Positions 35,372 through 42,943 of a stretch of DNA of 64,000 nt are shown here, piece after piece. The translations under genes were made by a program, and so were the position numbers. Numbering within the stretch: position 1 is the first letter of the stretch; each line of letters opens with the position of its first letter. Location of the stretch: contig NZ_CP038469.1 of assembly GCF_004684345.1 (NCBI RefSeq), positions 310,001 to 374,000 on the forward strand, in the 5' to 3' direction. Source of the DNA: Citrobacter tructae (GTDB lineage: Bacteria; Pseudomonadota; Gammaproteobacteria; Enterobacterales; Enterobacteriaceae). The notes beneath the pieces are model-generated. The model did no database searches. It was not told the origin of the DNA and worked only from the letters and a program-made list of their open reading frames with translations.

Positions 35372-36103
35372 TTACTGCGGGAACCACTGGTCGCTGATTT
35401 TTTGGTACGTGCCGTCAGTTTTGATGGCAGCCAGCGCGCTATTCAGTTTTTCCAACAGAGCTTTGTTATCCGGGCGAACGGCAATGCCAAGACCGGTGCC
35501 GAAGTATTGCGGATCGGTGACTTTGTCCGTTGCCACGCCTAATTGCGGGTTGGTTTTCAGCCACTCGTTAACGACGGCGGTATCGCCAAATACGCCATCA
35601 ATACGGCCATTTTTCAGGTCGATAATCGCATTCTGATAGCTGTCGTAGGCCACGGTTTTTACTTCAGGATGTTTGTCTTGCAGGTATTTCTGGTGCGTGG
35701 TGCCGTTTTCCATCCCAATGCGTTTACCTTTCAGATCGGCAAAAGTTTTATAGGTGTCTTTTTTCGCAATCACCAGCGCGGAGTTGGCATAGTAAGGCTG
35801 AGTAAATGCCACCTGTTTGCTACGCTCAGGCGTGATGTCCATTCCGGAAATCACCGCATCATATTTTTTGAATTTCAGCGCGGGGATCAGGCTGTCGAAA
35901 GCGTGATTAGTAAAAGTACAGTCAGCCTGCATTTGTTTGCACAGCGCCGTTGCCAGGTCGATGTCAAAACCGACAATTTTATTGCTGGCGTCAAGCGATT
36001 CAAATGGCGGGTAAGTTGCTGATACACCGAAATTAATTTTATCAGCAGCTGAGGCGCCAGCGGCGAAAGTAGCCAGTAATGCGGCCAGGACTAACTTTTT
36101 CAT
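35372..36103 (-). CDS. artJ: Periplasmic L-arginine-binding protein ArtJ
   Basis: 243 residues from ATG 36103; seven further codons upstream are open but the signal peptide starts at MKKLVLAALLATF (cleavage near residue 19). Type 3 solute-binding protein (SBP_bac_3) with VSATYPPFES, VGFDIDLATALCKQM and SGMDITPERS. ArtJ binds L-arginine with high affinity for the ArtPQM importer. It is transcribed separately from artPIQM with its own ARG-box-like operator and terminator. Confidence 0.94.
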   Translation of the reverse strand: MKKLVLAALLATFAAGASAADKINFGVSATYPPFESLDASNKIVGFDIDLATALCKQMQADCTFTNHAFDSLIPALKFKKYDAVISGMDITPERSKQVAFTQPYYANSALVIAKKDTYKTFADLKGKRIGMENGTTHQKYLQDKHPEVKTVAYDSYQNAIIDLKNGRIDGVFGDTAVVNEWLKTNPQLGVATDKVTDPQYFGTGLGIAVRPDNKALLEKLNSALAAIKTDGTYQKISDQWFPQ

Positions 36104-36172
36104 GGTAGAACTCCCGTCTGTCAATCTTATGATTATTTACCGTGTCTGCGGCGTGGATTAACAATGCCAGTT

Positions 36173-36211
36173 AATGAATTTATATGCAATAAAAACGATT
36201 AATTATTTTTA
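36173..36211 (-). promoter_or_regulatory. Putative ArgR (ARG box) operator of artJ
   Basis: AATGAATTTATATGCAAT (36173-36190) agrees well with the 18-base ARG box (TGAAT-N4-ATTCA core, one mismatch). A weaker second copy lies three bases further on, the usual ARG-box pair spacing. ArgR repression of artJ is known in E. coli. Confidence 0.5.
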
Positions 36212-36219
36212 GTTAAATA

Positions 36220-36256
36220 AAAAAAGGCGGACAGCCCAGAGACATGCCCGCCTTTA
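36220..36256 (-). terminator. Rho-independent terminator of artPIQM
   Basis: On the minus strand AAAGGCGGG and CCGCCTTTTTTT form a stem-loop with a long T tail, 27 bases after artM. Confidence 0.8.
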
Positions 36257-36282
36257 ATAATCTAATTTATGCAACTACTGAC

Positions 36283-36951
36283 TTAATTCCGATGTTCAAA
36301 CGCCAGCGCTTTACGCTCGATTAAGCGCATCATCAACGTCAGCAGCCCGTTAACAATCAGATAAATCACGCCCGCCGCGCCGAAGACCATAACGTCATAG
36401 GTACGACCATACAACAGTTGGCTGTAACCCATGACTTCCATCAGCGTGATGGTGTAGGCGAGAGAGGTACTTTTAAACACCAGCACCACTTCATTGGAAT
36501 ACGAGGAGAGGGCACGTTTAAAGGCGTACGGCAGCAAAATGGCCAGTGTGTCTTTTTTGCTCATCCCCAGCGCACCACAGGATTGCCACTGACCTTCCGG
36601 GATCGCGCGGATAGCACCGTAGAACAGCTGCGTGGTATACGCGGCACTGTTTAGCGACAGTGCAATCAAGGCGCACAGCCACGGTTCGGACAGCAAATGC
36701 CAGAGTACTGGATACTCCTGCAACGCCGGAAACTGCCCTGGCCCATAGTAGATCAGGAAGATTTGCACCAGCAGCGGCGTACCGGTAAATAGTGTGATAT
36801 AGGCGCGCACCACCCACACCAGCACCGGCGTTTTCAGCGTCAGGATGACGGTGAAAATCAGCGCCATGATCAGCGCAACTACGATGGAGGCGACCGTCAG
36901 CGTCAGACTGGTATGCAGCCCTTTCATCAATTCAGGTAAATACTCAAGCAT
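36283..36951 (-). CDS. artM: Arginine ABC transporter permease ArtM
   Basis: 222 residues, as in E. coli. His/Glu/Gln/Arg/opine-type permease (HisMQ family) with about five membrane helices and the EAA loop (AIPEGQWQSCGALGMSKKDT, about 125-144) that docks with ArtP. Forms the channel with ArtQ. The start overlaps the artQ stop by one base, the sign of coupled translation in artPIQM. Confidence 0.94.
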   Translation of the reverse strand: MLEYLPELMKGLHTSLTLTVASIVVALIMALIFTVILTLKTPVLVWVVRAYITLFTGTPLLVQIFLIYYGPGQFPALQEYPVLWHLLSEPWLCALIALSLNSAAYTTQLFYGAIRAIPEGQWQSCGALGMSKKDTLAILLPYAFKRALSSYSNEVVLVFKSTSLAYTITLMEVMGYSQLLYGRTYDVMVFGAAGVIYLIVNGLLTLMMRLIERKALAFEHRN

Positions 36952-37667
36952 CAGCCCGGCCTCCGCTCAAAACGTGTCGCGCGCAGGTCAATGCGTTTGA
37001 GAATGTACTGACTCACCAGCGTAATCACCAGGTAAATAGCCGCTGCCACGATGTACCAGGTAAACGGTTCCTGGGTACGCGTAGCAATGCTTTTAGTTTG
37101 CAGCATCAGATCGTTGACGCTGATAAGGCTTACCAGCGCGGTATCTTTCAGGAGAACCAGCCACTGGTTGCCCAGCCCTGGCAGAGCATGGCGCCACATT
37201 TGCGGCATTACCAGGCGAAAGAAGATCGCGGTTTTGGACAAACCCAGCGCCTGACCCGATTCCCATTGCCCGAGCGGAACGGCTTTCAGCGCGCCGCGCA
37301 GCGTTTGCGATGCATAGGCGGCATAGAGCAATGACAGCGCGATAACCCCGCACAGGAACGGGCTGACGTCGAAGTTTTCGATCTGCATCTGTACTGGGAT
37401 CTGCACAAACCCAAGATTTACCGTAAACCCGTCCGCCAGCGTCAGCAGCAGCTGTGAGGAACCGAAATAGATAAACAGAACTACCAGAATTTCTGGTAGT
37501 CCGCGCAGGAGTGTGACCAGAGCCGAGCCTGTCCATGCCACCAGACGCCATTTTGCAGACTCCCAGACGGCAAAAAACATGGCGAGTGCCAGGCCAATGA
37601 TCAGCGCACAAACGGCAAGGCCGACGGTCATCCCGGCGGCGCTTGCTAAAGGAAAAAATTCATTCAT
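36951..37667 (-). CDS. artQ: Arginine ABC transporter permease ArtQ
   Basis: 238 residues. HisMQ-type permease with the EAA loop AVPLGQWESGQALGLSKTAIF (about 133-153) and GLPEILVVLFIYF early on. Partner of ArtM in the inner membrane. It starts six bases after artI. Confidence 0.94.
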   Translation of the reverse strand: MNEFFPLASAAGMTVGLAVCALIIGLALAMFFAVWESAKWRLVAWTGSALVTLLRGLPEILVVLFIYFGSSQLLLTLADGFTVNLGFVQIPVQMQIENFDVSPFLCGVIALSLLYAAYASQTLRGALKAVPLGQWESGQALGLSKTAIFFRLVMPQMWRHALPGLGNQWLVLLKDTALVSLISVNDLMLQTKSIATRTQEPFTWYIVAAAIYLVITLVSQYILKRIDLRATRFERRPG

Positions 37668-37673
37668 CTAATA

Positions 37674-38405
37674 TTACTTCTGGAACCATTTGTTATAGAT
37701 GGTTTCGTACGTCCCATCTTTCTTCACTTTTTCCAGCGCAGCGTTAAATTTCTGCTGCAGCTCGGTATTGCCCTGGCGCACTGCGATGCCTAGACCGGTA
37801 CCGAAGTAATCTTTATCCGTCACTTTGTCGCCAACTGCGTCCAGTTTTGGATTGTCTTTCAGCCATTCAGTCACCACTGCGGTATCACCAAAGACGCCAT
37901 CAATACGGCCATTCTGCAGGTCGAGCTTGGCATTCTGGTAGCTGTCATACGGGACGGTGGTGACTTCCGGATGTTTATCCATGATGAATTTCTGGTGCGT
38001 GGTACCGTTTTGTACGCCGACTTTCTTGCCTTTCAGCTGGTCAATGCTGGTGTATTTACCTTTTTGACCCACAAACAGCGCGGAGTTGTCGTAGTAAGGC
38101 GTGGTGAACAGCACCTGCTTTTCACGTTCCGGCGTGATGTCCATACCGGCCATCACCGCGTCGAAACGACGGAATTTCAGGCTGGGGATCAGACTGTCGA
38201 AGGCCTGGTTGGTGAACGTACAGGTGGCGTCGATCTCTTTACACAGCGCATTCGCCAGATCAACGTCAAAACCCACGATGTTGTTATTGGCATCGATGGA
38301 TTCAAACGGAGGATAAGACGCTTCGGTTGCGAAACGAACGGTTTGGGCTGCGGTAGCGGAAAGGCTAAAACCTGCGATTAGCGCGGCAATCAGAACTTTT
38401 TTCAT
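37674..38405 (-). CDS. artI: Periplasmic basic amino acid-binding protein ArtI
   Basis: 243 residues from ATG 38405; a long open extension to 38522 runs into artP and is not credible. Signal peptide MKKVLIAALIAGFSLSATAA. SBP_bac_3 protein, a clear paralogue of ArtJ (shared SYPPFES, VGFDVDLANALCKEI, AGMDITPERE, NGRIDGVFGDTAVV). In E. coli ArtI is encoded inside the artPIQM operon and probably binds another basic amino acid. It begins 16 bases after artP. Confidence 0.93.
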   Translation of the reverse strand: MKKVLIAALIAGFSLSATAAQTVRFATEASYPPFESIDANNNIVGFDVDLANALCKEIDATCTFTNQAFDSLIPSLKFRRFDAVMAGMDITPEREKQVLFTTPYYDNSALFVGQKGKYTSIDQLKGKKVGVQNGTTHQKFIMDKHPEVTTVPYDSYQNAKLDLQNGRIDGVFGDTAVVTEWLKDNPKLDAVGDKVTDKDYFGTGLGIAVRQGNTELQQKFNAALEKVKKDGTYETIYNKWFQK

Positions 38406-38421
38406 TGTACTGTCCCGAATC

Positions 38422-39150
38422 TTAGTGAGAAAGATAGTTTTTAAACGCTTCGGTTTGCGGGTTGGCAAAGCAGCTCGCATCCCCAAACTCGACGATATGA
38501 CCGTTTTCCATATACACCACACGACTGGCCGTTTTACGAGCCACTTCCACTTCGTGGGTGACGATCACCTGAGTAATGTTGGTTTCTGCCAGCTCACGGA
38601 TGATGCTGACGATTTGCGCGGTAATTTCTGGGTCAAGCGCGGCGGTCGGTTCATCAAACAGCAGCACTTGCGGTTCCATCATCAACGCGCGGGCAATGGC
38701 TACGCGCTGTTGTTGACCACCAGAGAGATGCAGTGGGTAGCGATCGCTGTAGGGCTTCAGACGCAGACGTTCCAGCAGCTTCTCGGCGCGCGTCAGCGCC
38801 TGATTTTTTGTCAGACCCAGCACGCGGCAGGGGGCTTCGATCAGGTTCTGTTGCACCGTAAGATGCGGCCAAAGATTGTATTGCTGAAAGACCATGCCCA
38901 CGTTTTGACGCAGCTCACGAATGGCCTTATCGGAAGGTGTTTTCGTGAAGTCGAAACGGTTACCGGCAATAGAGAGCGTGCCCGAACGCGGCATCTCAAG
39001 CAGGTTGAGTACGCGCAGTAGCGAGCTTTTCCCGGCCCCACTAGGGCCAAGTAACACCAGTGTTTCGCCCTGAGGGCAATCCAGCGTGATATCGAACAGC
39101 GCCTGATGTGCGCCGTAGAAGCAGTTAATGCCGTTTAATTGAATACTCAT
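38422..39150 (-). CDS. artP: Arginine ABC transporter ATP-binding protein ArtP
   Basis: 242 residues from ATG 39150, the E. coli length; an open extension to 39222 is not conserved. ABC ATPase with Walker A GPSGAGKSS (about 35-43), Q-loop MVFQQYNLWPHL, signature LSGGQQQR, Walker B VLLFDEP and H-loop VTHE. Powers ArtQM. It is first gene of artPIQM; the 227 bases upstream to ybjP contain a long hairpin and presumably the operon promoter. Confidence 0.94.
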   Translation of the reverse strand: MSIQLNGINCFYGAHQALFDITLDCPQGETLVLLGPSGAGKSSLLRVLNLLEMPRSGTLSIAGNRFDFTKTPSDKAIRELRQNVGMVFQQYNLWPHLTVQQNLIEAPCRVLGLTKNQALTRAEKLLERLRLKPYSDRYPLHLSGGQQQRVAIARALMMEPQVLLFDEPTAALDPEITAQIVSIIRELAETNITQVIVTHEVEVARKTASRVVYMENGHIVEFGDASCFANPQTEAFKNYLSH

Positions 39151-39305
39151 TGACACTCGTATACTGGCAGTCTGATAGCTATTGAAGCCGCAGATACTAC
39201 CTTTGACAGAATAGTTATGCAATATTTATGCGTTAAAAGTTAAATGCAAACCGCATTCTTATCTAAACATAGCACAAAATAGCGAGGTCACCAGTGGACA
39301 AGGAT

Positions 39306-39340
39306 AATTGTCGGCATTCTATGCAGAATGCCAGACAATT
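39306..39340. repeat. Long stem-loop between artP and ybjP
   Basis: AATTGTCGGCATTC (39306-39319) and GAATGCCAGACAATT (39326-39340) pair over 14 bases with one bulged A and a six-base loop. No T tail on either strand. Possible 3' end structure of ybjP. Confidence 0.55.
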
Positions 39341-39377
39341 TATGGGGGTTATAACGTAACTGATTGAATAAATGGGG

Positions 39378-39893
39378 TTAACGATTTTCGACAGACTGGC
39401 GCAGCGTCCCGGCTGGCGCGTGCACGCTGCCTCCCAGGTAACGGACATCGTCCACGACCCAACATTGACCTTCATGGATCATCAGCACTTCATCACGCCA
39501 GGTCTGAGTACCCTGTTTCAACTCCACGCGCAGCGGAATATTGCGTGCATCACTATTTGGAATCGTTGATGCGCTGGCTACGCTGGCGCTATCCGGTAAC
39601 GTGGCGCGGCTGGAGAAGGGATCGCTGTTAAACAGCTCGCGGTGAGCGTTATCACGGCTGGCATCGGTCAGCAATTTTGCCAGATTGTCGCTTAAGTACG
39701 GACGCAGGGCGGTGATGTCGTTGTTACGATGTTGAATGCGGTAATCATAGAACTGTTGAGCCACGCTGTCCGGCCCGCCTTCCACGCAGGCGCCGCTACG
39801 CGTGCCGTTGTCTTTATAGGCCGGGGTGACGGTGGTACAGGCGCTGAGAAGAAGTGCACATGGGACCAGCAGAGAGAGTTTCGAGTAGCGCAT
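39378..39893 (-). CDS. ybjP: Lipoprotein YbjP
   Basis: 171 residues. The type II signal peptide has lipobox LLSAC, lipidated Cys19, then TT, which favours outer-membrane sorting. The mature part (YDYRIQHRNNDITALRPYLSDNLAKLL; WRDEVLMIHEGQCWVVDDVRYLG) matches E. coli YbjP, a DUF3828-like domain. No defined catalytic role. It is divergent from the cold-shock insert and co-directional with artPIQM. Confidence 0.9.
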   Translation of the reverse strand: MRYSKLSLLVPCALLLSACTTVTPAYKDNGTRSGACVEGGPDSVAQQFYDYRIQHRNNDITALRPYLSDNLAKLLTDASRDNAHRELFNSDPFSSRATLPDSASVASASTIPNSDARNIPLRVELKQGTQTWRDEVLMIHEGQCWVVDDVRYLGGSVHAPAGTLRQSVENR

Positions 39894-40330
39894 AATGATT
39901 TCCTTATAAGCTTTCTACTATTAGTGTTCTACGATGAACAATTATATCCTTTCAATGATTGTATAATCGATTAACACATTGTTTATCTGACATAAATTTG
40001 CAGACTTCACCTTTCAGGACGTCTATGGGTTCTTACTGCTAACCTCGGTTAAGTATATCAAACCGCGACGCGGTGTTGTCGCCAACGATGCTCCATATAG
40101 TGTATAGACCATCTAAGTATTTGCATGCCCCATTTGAGATGATAAGTGGGGTGGAACAGACGGTGGCTGTAGGCACAAGTGTGCCGCGAGGGATAACCTT
40201 TTCGGGATTGCCACCTGACGGCTTTCAATGCAGACTTCCTCTACTTGTTCAGCGGGAGCGGTTAGCGGACTAAAAATGACGCTATTCATATATAATGGCT
40301 GTCAGGGTATCCGGATGGCTAAAATAAAAG
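39894..40330. other. Non-coding stretch left of the cold-shock gene
   Basis: About 440 bases with the ybjP promoter side at the left. A 66-codon frame at 40073-40273 has no recognisable features, and no ribosome site precedes it. The DNA looks unlike the compact ybjP-ybjQ spacer of E. coli and belongs to the insertion. Nothing else is supported. Confidence 0.4.
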
Positions 40331-40529
40331 TTGATTAATCTCTATGTCCATGCGTTAATAGCTAAGTCGGTTTCAAGAACAGACGATTTACAAAGTAGTT
40401 TACTCAAGCAGTTCTCATTTTCAGGTTTATCCAATTATCCCTTCTTTGAGTCTCTCCGCTAAGCACTAAGTCGATTCTGTAATAAAACCAAAAAATATGC
40501 CGGAAGGCTCAAGTTAAGGAATAAAATAT
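40331..40529 (+). promoter_or_regulatory. Cold-shock promoter and long 5' leader of csp gene
   Basis: TTGATT (40331) and TTAATA (40355) are 18 bases apart and predict a start near 40367, giving a leader of about 160 bases, as in cspA-type genes. The leader begins CGGTTTCAAGAACAGACG, similar to the cspA cold-box start. It ends with GCCGGAAGGC (40499-40508) and TAAGGA before the ATG, matching the GCCGAAAGGC hairpin and ribosome site of cspA-family leaders. Confidence 0.6.
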
Positions 40530-40742
40530 ATGTCTAATAAAATGACTGGTTTAGTTAAGTGGTTCAATCCTGAGAAAGGTTTTGGATTCATCACCCCGAA
40601 AGATGGTAGTAAAGATGTGTTTGTACATTTCTCTGCTATCCAAAGTAACGACTTTAAAACGCTGAATGAAAATCAGGAAGTCGAATTTAGTGTAGAGCAG
40701 GGACCTAAAGGCCCATCTGCTGTTAATGTTGTGGCGCTCTAA
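40530..40742 (+). CDS. CspA-family cold-shock protein (CspI/CspG-like)
   Basis: 70 residues, a single cold-shock domain. RNP1 KGFGFI and RNP2 VFVHFS are intact, with the aromatic residues that stack on nucleic acid. The N-terminal half (MTGLVKWFNPEKGFGFITPK) is that of E. coli CspI; the middle is close to CspG. It acts as an RNA chaperone in the cytoplasm. The long leader suggests cold induction. In E. coli cspG and cspI lie elsewhere (cspI in the Qin prophage), so the position between ybjP and ybjQ is unusual. Its stop overlaps the ribosome site of the next small gene. Confidence 0.9.
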   Translation: MSNKMTGLVKWFNPEKGFGFITPKDGSKDVFVHFSAIQSNDFKTLNENQEVEFSVEQGPKGPSAVNVVAL

Positions 40743-40752
40743 GGTAACTATC

Positions 40753-40941
40753 ATTAATAACAATATTCACTTTCGTTGCCCATGTTGCCATGGTTCGCAG
40801 TACAGAACATCGAGCTTCGATGTTACTGACGGAAATCCTTTTGGCGCGAAATGTATTTTTTGCAAATCTAAAATGATTACATTTGATAATATTGCAATGT
40901 ACATTCGCTCTGGCCAAACGCCACTGGATTTCAGAAAATAA
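40753..40941 (+). CDS. Cys-rich small cold-shock protein (YmcF/YnfQ-like), non-AUG start
   Basis: 62 residues if started at ATT 40753, with AAGGT (40741-40745) seven bases upstream. The only in-frame ATG (40726) lies inside the csp gene. Four cysteines form CPCC (9-12) and CIFC (34-37), a zinc-ribbon-like pattern; HFRCPCCHGSQYRTS and MITFDN are characteristic. It resembles the small proteins YmcF and YnfQ that E. coli encodes just after cspG and cspI. I recall those being found by cold-shock proteomics, one with a non-standard start codon. Function unknown. Co-transcribed with the csp gene and followed by a terminator. Confidence 0.75.
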   Translation: MNNNIHFRCPCCHGSQYRTSSFDVTDGNPFGAKCIFCKSKMITFDNIAMYIRSGQTPLDFRK

Positions 40942-40946
40942 TTCTT

Positions 40947-40973
40947 TAAGGCTCCTGTAAGGGGCCTTTTTTA
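40947..40973 (+). terminator. Rho-independent terminator of csp-ymcF-like unit
   Basis: AAGGCTCC and GGGGCCTT pair with one G-T, followed by TTTTT. Confidence 0.8.
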
Positions 40974-41155
40974 ACGATTGAACTGGTGACTCGGCCTTCT
41001 TTTGTGTAATGTGTAAGCATGCTTTGTGTGACTAGTGACCAGTCATGCCTGGGTTATTGAATCTTTCTATTGTATGGTTTATATATATCAAAGGTTATAC
41101 AGATAATTCTATCTACTGGCGCGTTGATGCCGTTACAGACCAGAAGAGGTGAAAA

Positions 41156-41329
41156 GTGGACGTCGAAAAGTTAAAAACTAAAACAGAAGCTGATATATCT
41201 GAATTTATCACAAAGAAAATACTTGAGCTCAAAAAAAAGACAGGGAAAGAAGTTTCCGATATTCAGTTTATCGCTCGTGAGAAAATGACTGGGCTTGAAA
41301 GTTATGATATTAAAATTAAATTGATCTAA
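41156..41329 (+). CDS. GnsA/GnsB-family small protein
   Basis: 57 residues from GTG 41156, with AGAGGTG seven bases upstream. The sequence begins MDVEKLKTKTEADISEFI and contains KTGKEVSDIQF and AREKMTGLESYD, near identical to the E. coli GnsA/GnsB pattern of the same length. GnsA and GnsB are multicopy suppressors of secG(Cs) and fabA6 and raise the unsaturated fatty acid content of the membrane. In E. coli gns genes also sit beside cspG or cspI, so this completes a conserved cold-shock module. A terminator follows at 41356. Confidence 0.85.
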   Translation: MDVEKLKTKTEADISEFITKKILELKKKTGKEVSDIQFIAREKMTGLESYDIKIKLI

Positions 41330-41792
41330 TTTTCAAACGCAATCCAATATGAGTTAAAGCATCACCATACAGTTACAGTAGAGGTGATGCTTTTTTGTTT
41401 CTGTGATCATATTTGGAAAGATGGCTGTACTGTTGTAGGTAGATTTTTTTTGCATTCAATGTGTGTTTGAGAAGTCTGTTTCTATTGCCATAAATGGAAT
41501 GGCTAACCAATAATCGTGATTTCAAGACGCTTCATGAGTAATGAAGCTAGATAGCTGTTTGGCTTGATGCCTTCAAATTAATTCCCCCGAACATCAAAAA
41601 ACGAGTTCAGCAAGGCGTTGATGGAATTCAAAGAGTACTCATCTGAACGTTATGCAACATGCTGAAAAATAATATGCTTCTGTACATACTTCGGTCATTT
41701 TGAAAATTATACAATCAGAACCTTTCAATGCTAGCGTATCGGTTCGATAATACTTTTAAGACAGCAATCTTAGTGCAATCAGGAGATGAACC
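41330..41792. other. Non-coding stretch between gns-like gene and ybjQ
   Basis: 463 bases. Contents: the gns terminator; a short frame near 41587-41667 (PRTSKNEFSKALMEFKEYSS) that ends in a stop and may be a gene remnant; and a possible ybjQ promoter, TTTCAA (41723) and GATAAT (41746) 17 bases apart. No transposase or integrase remnant recognised. Confidence 0.45.
41356..41397 (+). terminator. Rho-independent terminator of gns-like gene
   Basis: AAAGCATCACC and GGTGATGCTTTTTT form an eleven-pair stem with a T tail. Confidence 0.85.
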
Positions 41793-42116
41793 ATGCAGTT
41801 TTCGACCACCCCTACGCTGGAAGGGCAGAACATCGTGGAATACTGCGGTGTGGTAACCGGTGAGGCGATTTTAGGCGCCAATATTTTCCGCGATTTTTTT
41901 GCCGGTATTCGCGACATTGTCGGCGGTCGCTCCGGCGCGTATGAAAAAGAGCTGCGCAAAGCGCGTGAGATTGCTTTCCAGGAGCTCGGTGAACAGGCGA
42001 AAGCGCTGGGAGCGGATGCGGTCGTTGGTATCGATATTGATTACGAAACCGTGGGCAAAGACAGTAGCATGCTGATGGTGAGCGTCAGCGGTACTGCGGT
42101 GAAAACTCGCCGATGA
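41793..42116 (+). CDS. ybjQ: YbjQ (UPF0145) protein
   Basis: 107 residues, the E. coli length. Small heavy-metal-binding-like fold family (YbjQ/UPF0145) with GEAILGANIFRDFFAGIRDIVGGRSGAYE and ALGADAVVGIDIDYE conserved. Probably forms ring oligomers; function unknown. The stop overlaps the amiD start (ATGA), so the two are coupled. AGGAGA lies before ATG 41793. Confidence 0.92.
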   Translation: MQFSTTPTLEGQNIVEYCGVVTGEAILGANIFRDFFAGIRDIVGGRSGAYEKELRKAREIAFQELGEQAKALGADAVVGIDIDYETVGKDSSMLMVSVSGTAVKTRR

Positions 42117-42943
42117 AACGTTTGTTATGTCTGCTGGCGTTTACGCTGTTATTGGCAGGATGTGCGGGTGAGAAAGGTATTGTTGATAAAGACGGGTATC
42201 AGTTGGATACCCGCCGTCAGGCTCAGGCGGCCTATCCACGCATTAAAGTGCTGGTTATTCACTACACGGCCGATGATTTTGACTCTTCTCTGGCAACGTT
42301 GACCGATAAAAACGTCAGTTCGCACTATCTGATCCCAGCTGTGCCGCCGCGCTACCACGGAAAACCGCGTATCTGGCAACTGGTCCCGGAAAAAGATTTG
42401 GCCTGGCATGCGGGGATTAGCTTCTGGCGCGGTGCCACCCGTATTAACGATACTTCGATTGGCATTGAGCTGGAAAACCGTGGCTGGCAGAAATCGGCGG
42501 GCGTTAAATATTTTGCGCCATTTGAACCGACGCAGATCCAAGCGTTGATCCCATTGGCGAAGGATATTATTGCTCGCTACGACATCAAGGCGCAAAACGT
42601 GGTGGCTCACGCGGATGTTGCGCCGCAGCGCAAAGATGATCCCGGCCCGCTGTTTCCCTGGCGTGAACTGGCGGCACAGGGCATTGGTGCCTGGCCAGAT
42701 GCGCAACGCGTTGCGTTTTATCTCGGTGCGCGCGCGCCCCATACGCAGGTAGATACCGCAGCGTTGCTTGATCTGCTGTCGCGCTATGGCTACGAAGTGA
42801 AGCCGGAAATGACGCCGCGCGAACAGCAGCGGGTGATTATGGCGTTCCAGATGCACTTCCGCCCGGCGTTGTGGAACGGCGTGGCGGATGCAGAAACTCA
42901 AGCAATTGCCGAAGCGTTACTGGAGAAATACGGGCAGGATTAA
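42113..42943 (+). CDS. amiD: Outer-membrane N-acetylmuramoyl-L-alanine amidase AmiD
   Basis: 276 residues. The type II signal peptide has lipobox LLAGC (Cys17). The amidase_2 zinc domain has His50 in VLVIHYTADDF, the HAD block (VVAHADVAP) and RKDDPGPLFPW, the zinc and catalytic residues of this family. A C-terminal peptidoglycan-binding segment runs from about 215 (LLDLLSRYGYEVKPEMTPREQQRVI). AmiD cleaves both intact and 1,6-anhydro muropeptides and is anchored to the outer membrane. Its 3' end overlaps ybjS by four bases (convergent). Confidence 0.95.
   Translation: MKRLLCLLAFTLLLAGCAGEKGIVDKDGYQLDTRRQAQAAYPRIKVLVIHYTADDFDSSLATLTDKNVSSHYLIPAVPPRYHGKPRIWQLVPEKDLAWHAGISFWRGATRINDTSIGIELENRGWQKSAGVKYFAPFEPTQIQALIPLAKDIIARYDIKAQNVVAHADVAPQRKDDPGPLFPWRELAAQGIGAWPDAQRVAFYLGARAPHTQVDTAALLDLLSRYGYEVKPEMTPREQQRVIMAFQMHFRPALWNGVADAETQAIAEALLEKYGQD

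Noticed and set aside
40073..40273. 66-codon frame left of the cold-shock gene
   Set aside because: No ribosome site, no signal peptide or motif; not enough to call a gene.
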